64,000 bases of DNA, taken from contig CAZJDB010000250.1 of NCBI GenBank assembly GCA_964544695.1, forward strand, positions 70,258 through 134,257. Direction: 5' to 3'. This document shows, one piece after another, positions 17,702 to 25,978 of the stretch. Made by a program: the position numbers and the translations under genes. The notes beneath the pieces are model-generated. The model saw only the letters and a program-made list of their open reading frames with translations, did not search any database and was not told the DNA's origin. Every line of letters starts with the position of its first letter. Within the stretch, counting starts at the first letter, position 1. The stretch comes from Dinghuibacter sp964544695 (GTDB taxonomy: Bacteria; Bacteroidota; Bacteroidia; Chitinophagales; Chitinophagaceae).

Positions 17702-18519
17702 AATTCCAATATTTCCTTCATCGCCACATTTATTTCCCACTGGTTTCCCACCGGCTGCAAGGTAAATGGCTGGGCTTGCATATAAGGCACGGGCCCAAAC
17801 TCGGGACTAAGCGTAGTCAGGGACTTCCCCTGGTCTCTCCGGAAAAGTAATATGGAAGCCCACCAACCGAGGAAGCGTTCCAGATACCTGCTCCACTCGG
17901 GGGAGCGCGGATCGTTCACCTGGGGTCCTTGTTCATAGCCGACCCTCGCGTGGATATGATCCACGTGAGGAATGACCCGTTCGAGGAGGGCTTCCTGGTC
18001 CTCCAGGAGGCTTTCCGATACTACGCACCAGTGCGAAAAATCGGCAGTCAGGCGGATTTCCGGGAATTCCTCCAGGTAAGGCAACAGGGAGGCGGCATGA
18101 AATGAAAACCGCCCCCTGTGCGTTTCGTGTAAGATGGGAATGCCCGTTTCTTCGCTGATATGTAAACATGCCTCGATGATGCGACAGTTGTCATCAAAGG
18201 AGTAATAGTCCTTGCCCGTATGGGAGTTGATAAAGGTGGGTTTCAAAGGAACCAACTCGTACAAACGGGCCTTCATGCGCCGGATATACTCGGCTGGGGA
18301 TTCCCTGGCTGGTGGCACCCACTGCTGGGCAATGAAAGTGAAATCCTTGCCTTCCTCCCGCAACAGGTCCAGCTCGAATCCAAGGTTCCTGCGGAATTCG
18401 AGACTCGAAGGGACATTGATTTCGATCCCGTCATAACCCGCGCCTCGGACGCGGTCCATGAATTCGGAAGCTCCCAGGCTTTCCATACCCCAATAGGGAC
18501 AGATCATTTGAACCTGCAT
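17683..18519 (-). CDS. Xylose-isomerase-like TIM-barrel sugar isomerase/epimerase
   Basis: This 278-residue cytosolic protein starts MQVQMICPYWGMESLG and continues GYDGIEINVP, as in the AP-endonuclease-2/sugar phosphate isomerase family. Metal-site residues of this fold can be seen in ETGIPILHETHRGRFS (Glu/His), LTADFSHW (Asp, His) and HVDHIHARVGYEQGP (His, Glu). The likely reaction is isomerisation or epimerisation of the sugar released by the neighbouring hydrolases. It follows the dioxygenase gene by 4 nt and overlaps GH127. Confidence 0.82.
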   Translation of the reverse strand: MQVQMICPYWGMESLGASEFMDRVRGAGYDGIEINVPSSLEFRRNLGFELDLLREEGKDFTFIAQQWVPPARESPAEYIRRMKARLYELVPLKPTFINSHTGKDYYSFDDNCRIIEACLHISEETGIPILHETHRGRFSFHAASLLPYLEEFPEIRLTADFSHWCVVSESLLEDQEALLERVIPHVDHIHARVGYEQGPQVNDPRSPEWSRYLERFLGWWASILLFRRDQGKSLTTLSPEFGPVPYMQAQPFTLQPVGNQWEINVAMKEILELWFRKS

Positions 18520-18523
18520 AGCC

Positions 18524-19351
18524 TTAATATTCGAATAATAGCGGATTGAGGGGCGTCCGGATGATTTCCCCGATCCTGGAACCGGTGAGCCAACTATTCC
18601 AGTCGTTGATTTGGTGCTCGTTTTCAGGCTCCTTCAACTTCATATCCTTATCCATATAGATCATCGTCATCACCTTCCGCATCTTGTCGGTCCGGTTGGC
18701 TCCCGCACGGTGATAGAGCCAACCCATATGGAAGCTCACTTCTCCCAGGTCGAAGGGCTCGATGACATGCCGGAATCCCGAAGTATCCAGCAGCCCCTCC
18801 AGTACCTGTTGGCTTTCGTCACTGATCTTGAGGTCCCTGCCAACGTTCAAGGCCTGGCTCCCGGCACTGAATTCCAGTGGCCCCAGGGGTAGGGGCGTTT
18901 CCTGTAAAGGAATCCAAACGGTCACCGTCCTGTTCGAGGACAAGGGCCAATAATATTGATCCGCATGCCAGGGCGTCTGTCCTCCCCCGGGTTCCTTATA
19001 CAAAGCCTGGTCGTGGTACAGCCGGACACCGTTGATTTCAAGCAGATCGCTGGCCAGTCTGGCGAACCTTTTACTAAATACGATTTCCTTCACGGGTTGG
19101 GATTTGACCCATATGTTCATGATCTGCAGGAAGGCCTTTCCATAGGTATCCCGTTCTTCCAGGGGCAGGTGTTGGGTGTTGAGCCGGTGCACTTCCCGGG
19201 TAATCGTTTCGTCCATGTACCGGAGCGCCTCCGGAGATACTACGTGCTTCAACTTGATGAAACCGTTCTTTCTGAAGAAGGCCACCTGCTCATCGGTCAG
19301 GAGGTAGGGTTCGTCCAGCTCTTTGAGTATGTTTGTTGCAGTGTCCAACAT
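18524..19351 (-). CDS. Phytanoyl-CoA dioxygenase (PhyH)-family oxygenase
   Basis: This 275-residue protein has the Fe(II)/2-oxoglutarate facial triad: HxD at His129/Asp131 in GGGQTPWHADQYYW, and the distal histidine in WLYHRAGANRT (about His214) with Arg residues behind it to hold 2-oxoglutarate. Family members hydroxylate small molecules in the cytosol. Within this operon a sugar or sugar-derived substrate is likely, since PhyH genes often sit with sugar isomerases in Bacteroidota, but this is inference. It begins 1 nt after the GH13 stop region and ends 4 nt before the isomerase gene. Confidence 0.85.
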   Translation of the reverse strand: MLDTATNILKELDEPYLLTDEQVAFFRKNGFIKLKHVVSPEALRYMDETITREVHRLNTQHLPLEERDTYGKAFLQIMNIWVKSQPVKEIVFSKRFARLASDLLEINGVRLYHDQALYKEPGGGQTPWHADQYYWPLSSNRTVTVWIPLQETPLPLGPLEFSAGSQALNVGRDLKISDESQQVLEGLLDTSGFRHVIEPFDLGEVSFHMGWLYHRAGANRTDKMRKVMTMIYMDKDMKLKEPENEHQINDWNSWLTGSRIGEIIRTPLNPLLFEY

Positions 19352-19352
19352 A

Positions 19353-20813
19353 TCATTGATATTTATCTTTTAAAATTGAAACTTCCACGCCGTATGGTGG
19401 CAAAACGTCCACAGGGCCGAAGATGCGGCGTCCGGGCCTCAGTGGGAAACGCTGCTCGAGGGGCGAAAGATTGACCATAACCAAGGCCGCATCAGCCCTC
19501 GATACGCGGAAAAATGTAAACACATAGGGATTGGGATTGGAAACGGCCACATACTGGCCCGTAGCCAGCGCCGGATATTGCCGCCGCAACGCCAACAGCC
19601 GAACGTAATAATGCCATAGCGAAGCCGTATCCCTCTCCTCTTCCTCCAGCGACACGCCGTCGAAAGGCTTCAAATTCGTGCTGTCCCACCACGCCCCGCT
19701 GCCCTTATACCACAGGGCCATTCCCCGGCCCGTATCCGAAGCGTACCATTCGAAGGCTTCTCTGCGCGGAATATCATTAGCATCGGTAACGCCAAATTTG
19801 TTGAACCCACCCGATCCGAACATGCCCAGTTCCTGCCCATAGTAAATAGAGGGAATACCACCCAGCAACAGGTTCAATGCAGCGCCCACGCGTTCTTTTC
19901 CGGGATCCCTGCCCACCCGCGTGGCAAAACGGTCCATGTCATGGTTTTCAATAAATACGACCTGCTCTTTACCGGGGGGTAATAACGCCAGGGTCGAATC
20001 CGCCGCCGCCGTGAGGGCAGCCTTATTGAAAGACTGTATAGCGCCTGCAAGTCGAAAGGCGAACACGCGGTCAACCGTGCCCTTGGAGAAATATTCGAAT
20101 CCGTATGAGCCCCAGTTCGCCTGCTCGGCAATGAAGATGATATGCGGATCGATACGCCGAAGTGATGCAAGCAGCGGAGCCCAAAAGCGCGTAAAAAGGT
20201 CAGTGAGCCGACCTTTCCAGTCCAGGTCATCCATCATGTGGTCCAGGCGGAATCCGTCAACACCAGCCGCAATGAAATACCCAAACAGGCGCTGATTGAA
20301 GGCCAGCACGCCAGGATTATATAAATCCACCATCGCCACTTTCCTAACCTTTCCATCATACCCCTTCAATTCCGTGGCGCCGAAGATGATCGGGCTGGGC
20401 CTGGTGCGGGCGGAATCGTCGTATACCAGGAAGTCCTTGTGTTGCGTCCACCAGGCGTTGGAATCCGTGACGTACTGCGTTTCCATGTCGAGGTAAATCT
20501 TCATCTTCCGGCGATGGATATCCCGGACCAAATCCCGAAAATCAGCCATGGACCCATACGAAGGATCGATCTTAAAGAAGTCATCCGCAAAATAATTATG
20601 GTAGAAAGCGGAAGAATAAAGAGGTGTCAATAAAACCGCCGTTACACCCAGGTCTTGCAGATAGTCCAGCTTTAGGCGCAGCCCCCTAAGGTCACCCTGC
20701 CCATCCCCGTTCGCATCATAAAAACTGCGTTCGAACACGTGGTATATGACCTCATTTTGCGCCGAAGCGCCGAAGGAAACAAAATAGCAAAGGACCAAGC
20801 AAAATCGTACCAT
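19353..20813 (-). CDS. GH13 alpha-amylase-family glycosidase, secreted
   Basis: The ATG at 20813 gives 486 residues with a signal peptide ending GASAQ. It is preferred over GTG 20831 because a -7 promoter box lies between the two. The GH13 regions are intact: FRLDH with nucleophile Asp191, IFIAEQ with acid/base Glu230, and IENHD with the stabilising Asp292. The protein ends in a beta-sandwich domain (FFRVSRADAALVMVNLSP) like domain C. It would hydrolyse alpha-glucosidic bonds in the periplasm. It is the first gene of the operon with PhyH, isomerase and GH127, 93 nt from the divergent AraC regulator. Confidence 0.9.
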   Translation of the reverse strand: MVRFCLVLCYFVSFGASAQNEVIYHVFERSFYDANGDGQGDLRGLRLKLDYLQDLGVTAVLLTPLYSSAFYHNYFADDFFKIDPSYGSMADFRDLVRDIHRRKMKIYLDMETQYVTDSNAWWTQHKDFLVYDDSARTRPSPIIFGATELKGYDGKVRKVAMVDLYNPGVLAFNQRLFGYFIAAGVDGFRLDHMMDDLDWKGRLTDLFTRFWAPLLASLRRIDPHIIFIAEQANWGSYGFEYFSKGTVDRVFAFRLAGAIQSFNKAALTAAADSTLALLPPGKEQVVFIENHDMDRFATRVGRDPGKERVGAALNLLLGGIPSIYYGQELGMFGSGGFNKFGVTDANDIPRREAFEWYASDTGRGMALWYKGSGAWWDSTNLKPFDGVSLEEEERDTASLWHYYVRLLALRRQYPALATGQYVAVSNPNPYVFTFFRVSRADAALVMVNLSPLEQRFPLRPGRRIFGPVDVLPPYGVEVSILKDKYQ

Positions 20814-20818
20814 TGCTG

Positions 20819-20826
20819 CAAACCTA
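20819..20826 (-). promoter_or_regulatory. Perfect -7 box TAGGTTTG, 5 nt before the GH13 ATG
   Basis: Read on the minus strand, the box matches TAnnTTTG exactly and is followed by CAGCA and then the ATG at 20813. It supports ATG 20813 as the true start and a leaderless or nearly leaderless mRNA. No good -33 element is visible. Confidence 0.5.
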
Positions 20827-20893
20827 ACCACAGCAGCGGGTATTTCCTTCCACTATACAACCAAAAACCAGCACTCTATTGACAAAAAAAAGG

Positions 20894-20901
20894 TACTTTT
20901 G
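20894..20901 (+). promoter_or_regulatory. Perfect -7 box TACTTTTG, 5 nt before the AraC-type gene
   Basis: The box matches TAnnTTTG exactly and is followed by ATAGA and the ATG at 20907. With the box at 20819-20826 it forms a compact divergent promoter pair of the regulator and the sugar operon. Confidence 0.5.
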
Positions 20902-20906
20902 ATAGA

Positions 20907-21791
20907 ATGAGGCCATTTTTCGAGGATATCGACAGCAAGAGGGGCCAAAATTCTTACCTGGCTTACCAATACAGCGTTCCCTCTTTTCCGTTCCAGTGGC
21001 ACTATCACCCCGAATATGAACTCACCCTCATCCTGGAGGGATCGGGCGAAAGGCTGGTGGGGGACAGTCATGAACCCTTCAGTGCCGGTGATCTCGTACT
21101 GTTGGGCCCCGGACTCCCTCATACCTGGGTGAGTGACGAAAAATCCGCCGCCGTGGTCATTCAATTCACCGAAGCGTTTGCGGCGCCCCTTCTTCAGTAT
21201 CCCGAATGTGAGCGTATCCGCAGGCTCCTCGTCCGGTCTTCGCAAGGCCTCCAATTCGCGGCCAAAACCAGCGCCTCGCATATGGACTCTCTGCTGCGCC
21301 TACCCCAATGCAAGGCAGTGACACGTATCTCAGCCCTCCTCCAGGTCCTGGGTTCCCTGTCTTCTAAAAACGCCAGGCCCCTGGCCTCTCCCTATTTTCA
21401 GGCGGCCAGGGGCAGGAAAGCGGAAAGCAGGATCAATACGGTGTGCAGGTACATACAGACGCATTCCACCGGGAACATCAGCCTCCGGGATATTGCTGCG
21501 CTGGTAAATTTGTCTGAGAGTGCGTTCTGTAAGTTCTTTAAGCGGACAACGGGAAAAACCTTTTCCGATTACCTGGTGGATATCCGCCTGGGACACGCCT
21601 GTCACTTGCTCACCGAAACCGACGATAATATCGCCGAGATTGCTTACTTGTCGGGGTTCGACAGTCTGACCTACTTCAACCGGGTATTCCTGAAGAAGAA
21701 GGGGCTTCGTCCCCGTGAGTTCAGAAAGGCTACTAGTGGTAGTAGTAGTAATGATGGTGGTAAGGTCCCCTTTCTACGAGGCAAGAACTGA
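20907..21791 (+). CDS. AraC-family transcriptional regulator with N-terminal cupin
   Basis: This 294-residue protein has an N-terminal cupin sensor (QWHYHPEYELTLILEGSG, then FSAGDLVLLGPGLPHTW). The C-terminal pair of helix-turn-helix motifs spans residues about 185-282 (SLRDIAALVNLSESAFCKFF and NIAEIAYLSGFDSLTYFNRV). The cupin suggests a sugar-type ligand. It is divergent from the GH13/PhyH/isomerase/GH127 operon and shares its 93-nt intergenic region, so it is the obvious candidate regulator of that operon. Its last 59 nt overlap a small lipoprotein gene on the other strand. Confidence 0.9.
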   Translation: MRPFFEDIDSKRGQNSYLAYQYSVPSFPFQWHYHPEYELTLILEGSGERLVGDSHEPFSAGDLVLLGPGLPHTWVSDEKSAAVVIQFTEAFAAPLLQYPECERIRRLLVRSSQGLQFAAKTSASHMDSLLRLPQCKAVTRISALLQVLGSLSSKNARPLASPYFQAARGRKAESRINTVCRYIQTHSTGNISLRDIAALVNLSESAFCKFFKRTTGKTFSDYLVDIRLGHACHLLTETDDNIAEIAYLSGFDSLTYFNRVFLKKKGLRPREFRKATSGSSSNDGGKVPFLRGKN

Positions 21792-21849
21792 ATGCCACCG
21801 AAGCGGCTATCGCCACTAACAGTACTTTAACGAGGTTCATCTTTTTCAT
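21733..21849 (-). CDS. Small lipoprotein with His/Tyr-rich tail (38 residues)
   Basis: This short gene, ATG 21849 to TAG at 21733, encodes 38 residues. A textbook lipoprotein signal starts MKKMNLVKVLLVAIAASVAF and is followed by SSC, with the lipidated Cys at 23. The mature peptide is only 16 residues and ends in three His, four Tyr and a final His. The His/Tyr tail could bind metal, but that is a guess. It is convergent with, and overlaps by 59 nt, the 3' end of the AraC-type gene. The well-formed signal and lipobox argue that it is real. Confidence 0.6.
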   Translation of the reverse strand: MKKMNLVKVLLVAIAASVAFSSCLVERGPYHHHYYYYH

Positions 21850-21931
21850 AAAATAGATATTTATATATTAGAATGCTTTCAGCCCCCTGTGTTTATTGGA
21901 GGTTTGCCTAAAACTTGTTAAATTCACTCTA

Positions 21932-22264
21932 GTGAGACAAGTCTCCACCATACTCCTGCTGGCCACCCTACTCCTTTCCCAATACGGCAAGTTCTTTGCC
22001 TACGTGGAGTGTCGCTTCACCAACCTGCTCCTGGCAAATGGCACGTCCTGCGAATGCGAAAAAGATATTCCCTTACCTTTTAGAGCGGAGGCCAGGGAAT
22101 TGCCTCCCAGGACATTCAACCTAAGCATGGATGAATATGTGATTCCCCAATCCCTACTGAACATCGCCGCACTCACGAAGCGAAATACATACAAACCCTC
22201 CCCGCTTGCGGATCATTACGCATATACCTGGTCTGGTAACATCTTCCGCCCTCCCAGGGCATAA
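21932..22264 (+). CDS. Small secreted/membrane protein with CxC motif, unknown function
   Basis: The start chosen is GTG 21932, giving 110 residues with a hydrophobic N-terminus (VRQVSTILLLATLLLSQYG); a TTG at 21896 is possible. After the membrane segment comes KFFAYVECRFTNLL and then TSCECEKD. This form is seen in short Bacteroidota proteins that accompany metal or haem uptake genes, which I recognise only as a type. No enzyme motif is present. No copper or haem uptake gene follows here. A GC-rich hairpin lies just after the stop. Confidence 0.55.
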   Translation: MRQVSTILLLATLLLSQYGKFFAYVECRFTNLLLANGTSCECEKDIPLPFRAEARELPPRTFNLSMDEYVIPQSLLNIAALTKRNTYKPSPLADHYAYTWSGNIFRPPRA

Positions 22265-22287
22265 CCTCCATACGAATGTGAAATAAA

Positions 22288-22310
22288 GGGCGGCACGGCT
22301 GTGCACGCCC
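22288..22310 (+). terminator. GC-rich hairpin after the CxC protein gene
   Basis: Arms GGGCG-GCAC (22288-22296) and GTGC-A-CGCCC (22301-22310) form a nine-pair stem with one bulged A and the loop GGCT. It lacks a T-tract, so termination is plausible but not certain. Confidence 0.45.
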
Positions 22311-22340
22311 CATTGGAGTATATTAATCAAACGCTAATTC

Positions 22341-23198
22341 ATGCAAAAAATATATTTGCTCGGCGGCCTGGTGCTGCTGACAATCGCGTGCGCGCATACC
22401 CATCGTGCATCGAATGGGGAAAGTATGCTGCTGGGACAGCATCCTGAAAAGGACCTGCAAAAAAAACCTTACAGAACCTGGTTCAATCCCAACTACGCGA
22501 ACTATGTAGTGGACACGGCCACCACGACAATCTTGTCCCCGCTGCTGCGCCAAAAGGACTTCCTGATTTTCATGGGCACGTGGTGTCCGGATAGCAAAAG
22601 AGAAGTTCCCCGGATGCTACACACACTGGACGCCTGCAACGTTCCCCGCGATCGCGTGCATATCGTGATGGTGGACTACAGAGACCCGGCTTATAAACAA
22701 TCTCCCGGCCATGAAGAAAGGGGCAAATACATCGCCCACGTTCCCGACCTGCTCGTCTTCGAAAACAAAAGTGAAATCGGACGCATCGTCGAATCCCCTG
22801 TGGTTTCCCTTGAAAAGGATTTGTTGACGATTGTCAACAACCAACCTTACCATCCCCAGTACAGGGCGACATATTGGCTTTCCTTGCACTTATCCTACCT
22901 ATCCGGGGCAACCCTAAAAGGGATGTCCGATAGCCTGCGGAGCCAAACGAACGAGCCAAACGAGTTGGCCACCTTCAGCCGGATACTCATCAACCAGGGA
23001 GATACCGTACACGCTTTCCTGGTGAGTTGCCTGGATACGACCCTTTTCCCGCAAAACGCCCAGGCCCGGAGCTACCTGGGCAGAACGTGCGCCTGGATGC
23101 AGGATACGGTCGCCGCCACCAGGGCTTACCGGCAAGCCCTGAAACTCGATACCGCCAACAAGATGGCCAAGGATTGGCTTACGGCGCATTCCGAATAA
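22341..23198 (+). CDS. Thioredoxin-fold lipoprotein with TPR-like C-terminus
   Basis: This 285-residue lipoprotein begins MQKIYLLGGLVLLTIAC with the lipobox Cys at 17. The thioredoxin-like domain (about 70-165) has FMGTWCPDSKREVPR, a CxxS active site, followed by the strand VHIVMVDY and a cis-Pro region near VPDLLVF. The single cysteine suggests an isomerase or sensor-like role rather than a dithiol reductase. The last 80 residues are helical and resemble a TPR (YLGRTCAWMQDTVAATRAYR). It precedes another lipoprotein gene by 36 nt. Confidence 0.75.
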   Translation: MQKIYLLGGLVLLTIACAHTHRASNGESMLLGQHPEKDLQKKPYRTWFNPNYANYVVDTATTTILSPLLRQKDFLIFMGTWCPDSKREVPRMLHTLDACNVPRDRVHIVMVDYRDPAYKQSPGHEERGKYIAHVPDLLVFENKSEIGRIVESPVVSLEKDLLTIVNNQPYHPQYRATYWLSLHLSYLSGATLKGMSDSLRSQTNEPNELATFSRILINQGDTVHAFLVSCLDTTLFPQNAQARSYLGRTCAWMQDTVAATRAYRQALKLDTANKMAKDWLTAHSE

Positions 23199-23234
23199 GG
23201 ACAATAGGGGAGACAAAAAAGCGTTATTTAATAC

Positions 23235-24302
23235 ATGCCCAAGTCTGCTTTCCTTTGTCTCCCCCTTTTATTATTCGTGGCCTGCACCCCGAATCGGCAA
23301 GGCTCTCAGGGCAGGACTTATCGCATGGGATTTGCAGCCTCCGCGCCCAGGCCCGATATCAACCTGTTGGTGGAAACCCTGAACCTGAGTGCCCAATATG
23401 CGGACGCAGGTATCATAAGCACTCAAGTGCCCTGGGATTCCCTCATATCGGGAGAAGACCCGATAGCATACGTTCTTTACGATTGTGTGCCACCTGCCAA
23501 TTATTGGAGGGAAAAGCAATTCAAGTTGTGGGTATATATCGATCCTGAAAACGGATTGGATCGTACCAAGGACGCGCCGGACCTCCAAGCCCTTGGCCTC
23601 AGCATTGCAAATCCGGCAGTGCAACAAATCTACCGGCGCTTTGTCGAAGTAGTGGATAGTATTCTGAAGCCCGACCACCTGGGCCTCGCCCTGGAAACGA
23701 ACCTGATCCGGGCGGCCGCTCCCGATTCCATCTATCAGGGAGTCAAGGCCGCCGCAAACGGGGCGGCTTCGGACCTGCAGGCGCGCCAAAGTGCTTCGCC
23801 CCTGGGGGTAAGCGTACAAGCGGAAGTGGCCTGGGGAAAGCTGACCGGCAGCGGGGTGTACCAGGGGATCGACCAGGACTTTAGCGACTTCCCCTTTGTA
23901 AAAGAAATAGGCATTTCCTCCTATCCTTATTTCAGTTGGGCAACACCGTCCGATATTCCGTTAAATTATTACGCGCGTCTCACACAGGACCATCCCCTGC
24001 CCGTATTCGTCACCGAAGGTGGGTGGACCTCGGCCAGCTTTGCCGGACCGGCCGGGCCCATAAATTCAAGCCCTCAAATCCAGGGGGCATATATCGACCG
24101 CCAGGGACAACTCCTCGCCCAGGCGAATGCCCTCGCTGTATTCCAGCTTACTTTCACGGACCTGGAAATCAGCGCGTGGCCTCCCAGTGACCAAGCCGGT
24201 CTCGCACCCTTCGCCTGGATAGGACTCACCGATACGACCCTGACCCCCAAACCCGCCCTGGCCGCCTGGGATAGCCTCTTCATGAAGCCATTGGCGCCTT
24301 GA
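23235..24302 (+). CDS. Lipoprotein with TIM-barrel glycosidase-like features
   Basis: This 355-residue lipoprotein has a signal of the form LPLLLFVAC. I cannot assign a family with certainty. Several patterns recall clan-A glycosidases such as GH53: GLALETNLI in mid-protein, a following ISSYPYFSW strand, and LPVFVTEGGWTSASF, where a Glu sits at a strand end as a catalytic nucleophile would. ETN rather than NEP at the putative acid/base position is atypical, so catalysis is uncertain. The gene converges with pxpA and their 3' ends overlap by 23 nt. Confidence 0.5.
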   Translation: MPKSAFLCLPLLLFVACTPNRQGSQGRTYRMGFAASAPRPDINLLVETLNLSAQYADAGIISTQVPWDSLISGEDPIAYVLYDCVPPANYWREKQFKLWVYIDPENGLDRTKDAPDLQALGLSIANPAVQQIYRRFVEVVDSILKPDHLGLALETNLIRAAAPDSIYQGVKAAANGAASDLQARQSASPLGVSVQAEVAWGKLTGSGVYQGIDQDFSDFPFVKEIGISSYPYFSWATPSDIPLNYYARLTQDHPLPVFVTEGGWTSASFAGPAGPINSSPQIQGAYIDRQGQLLAQANALAVFQLTFTDLEISAWPPSDQAGLAPFAWIGLTDTTLTPKPALAAWDSLFMKPLAP

Positions 24303-24990
24303 TGTCGACTCCTTTGTCGATCAGTCCCTGTCGCAATCGAACGGCAAATGCAAGGGCCTTTGGGCCGTCCCCATGCAGGCAAACCGTTTCCGCTCCTTTT
24401 TCCATCAGACGCAGGGTCTGAGCCAATGCTTCCGATTCATCTTCGATAAAAGCGTGCGGCGAAGACCTGGGCGTCAGACTCCCGTCCGGGAGATAGGTCC
24501 GGTCCGCAAAAATTTCCCCGATAGCAAGCAGTCCCGCACGACGTCCTTCCGAAATCAAATGGCTCCCGAGTAGACCGTACAGCACCAGTCGCCGATCGGC
24601 CTCGGCAATGGCCTCGGCAATGGCCCGCGCCAGGACGGGATCGCGCGCCGCCATATTATACAGAGCCCCGTGCGGCTTGACATGCCGTAACGAAGCCCCC
24701 GAACGCAAACACACGGCTTGCAGATCCTGAATTTGCGACAAGACGAGCATCCGCACCTCCGTAGCCGGCAAAACAACTTCGACCCTTCCGAAGTTGACAA
24801 AATCATCGAACCCCGGATGCGCCCCGATGGCTACTCCGAATCGGATTGCCAATGCCACCGTCTCCTCCATGATCGATGGACTCCCCGCATGACGGCCGCA
24901 GGCGATGTTGGCGCTACTGATGCACGCCATCAGCAGCGCATCATCGGGCATGCCCTCTCCCATATCACAGTTCAGATCTATCCGTGCCAT
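24280..24990 (-). CDS. pxpA: 5-oxoprolinase subunit PxpA (LamB/YcsF family)
   Basis: This 236-residue cytosolic protein opens with the family signature IDLNCDMGEG. It continues with ISSANIACGRHAGSP and, further on, GAHPGFDDFVNFGR and KPHGALYN, all conserved in LamB/YcsF proteins. PxpA works with PxpB and PxpC to hydrolyse 5-oxoproline (pyroglutamate) to glutamate using ATP. The gene overlaps the end of pxpC by 26 nt and is third in the pxpB-pxpC-pxpA order. The metal-ion transporter often found in such operons is absent. Confidence 0.93.
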   Translation of the reverse strand: MARIDLNCDMGEGMPDDALLMACISSANIACGRHAGSPSIMEETVALAIRFGVAIGAHPGFDDFVNFGRVEVVLPATEVRMLVLSQIQDLQAVCLRSGASLRHVKPHGALYNMAARDPVLARAIAEAIAEADRRLVLYGLLGSHLISEGRRAGLLAIGEIFADRTYLPDGSLTPRSSPHAFIEDESEALAQTLRLMEKGAETVCLHGDGPKALAFAVRLRQGLIDKGVDIKAPMAS

Positions 24991-25978
24991 TTTCTTGAAA
25001 ATATTTTTGCAGCCTCAGTTCGCAGGCCCCGCGCAACTGTTGCAGATATTGGTCCCGGGCGAGCATCAGGTCTTCGGCTTCCTGACGTTCTACCCTGGAG
25101 AACCTGACCGTTTCGTGCGTGGACAATTGGGCTATCCTTGGCAAGTCCACGTGAATGACGTGGGCGATCCGGGGATAGCCTCCCGTAGCCTGGTGGTCGG
25201 CCATCAGGACGATTATACACCCCGAAGGCAGGAGTTGCAGAGTTCCCCGGGTAACGCCAGTGGAGACCAATTGCCGCGTTTCTGTGGTTCTCAGGGTCGG
25301 ACCCTTCAGCCGGTATCCCATGCGATCGCTTTGATTGGAAATACTGAAGGGCAGGGATTCCATCAATTGGCCAGAAGCCTCATTGAGCCAGGAAAATTCA
25401 TGCCCCTCCAGGATCCGGATCCTGTCGGAAGGGGGGTACAATGCCTGGACATCCGCCTGCCAGGGCAAAACGACCAGGTCCCTGATCCCCGCGATGGATG
25501 GACTTATGCCCGGGGAAAATAGCGGGATATCGTCCTGCCTGACCAGGGTCCTGCCATTAAATCCCCCAACGCCTGCTTTCAGGTTCGTGCTGTAACTGTT
25601 CAGCCAGCGGGGAACGTTAAAGCCATCCCTGACCGCCAGGTAACACCAGGCGCCCTTGCCCCCTTTTTTAAATTCGAGCAGGCTGTTTTTTCCTACGATG
25701 ATGGGGGTATTCATGGGTATGGACACCCTGTTGATGGTCGCCCCGAAATTCGCCCCGCTCAGGGCGATCAGAACTTCTTTCTCGAACAGGAAGGAACCCG
25801 CGGGCATGTGCAGTTCCAGGACGGCTTCCCCTTCGTCATTGCCGACCAGCATGTTGGCCACCCGGAACGCCACCTCATCCATGACCCCTCCGGGGTTGAT
25901 ACCCAGGTGCTGGTATCCCTTCCTGCCCGAATCCTGCAGGCTGTCGGCAATCCCTTGTTTAATGACTTGTATACCCAT
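24965..25978 (-). CDS. pxpC: 5-oxoprolinase subunit PxpC (KipA-like)
   Basis: The ATG at 25978 gives 337 residues starting MGIQVIKQGIADSLQDSGR, the usual beginning of this family; a longer frame from 26023 adds no conserved residues. Family motifs include GYQHLGINPGGVMDE with VANMLVGN, the central LSGANFGA and the late LPSGCIIVLMADHQATGGYPRIA. It pairs with PxpB in the ATP-dependent cleavage of 5-oxoproline. It overlaps pxpB by 20 nt. Confidence 0.92.
   Translation of the reverse strand: MGIQVIKQGIADSLQDSGRKGYQHLGINPGGVMDEVAFRVANMLVGNDEGEAVLELHMPAGSFLFEKEVLIALSGANFGATINRVSIPMNTPIIVGKNSLLEFKKGGKGAWCYLAVRDGFNVPRWLNSYSTNLKAGVGGFNGRTLVRQDDIPLFSPGISPSIAGIRDLVVLPWQADVQALYPPSDRIRILEGHEFSWLNEASGQLMESLPFSISNQSDRMGYRLKGPTLRTTETRQLVSTGVTRGTLQLLPSGCIIVLMADHQATGGYPRIAHVIHVDLPRIAQLSTHETVRFSRVERQEAEDLMLARDQYLQQLRGACELRLQKYFQENGTDRSEL

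Noticed and set aside
20831..20831. GTG start for the GH13 gene
   Set aside because: A perfect -7 box lies between this GTG and the ATG at 20813, and the ATG gives a normal signal peptide.
22341..24302. A single operon with the sugar cluster
   Set aside because: The GC-rich hairpin at 22288-22310 and the change of gene types make joint transcription with the AraC gene unlikely.
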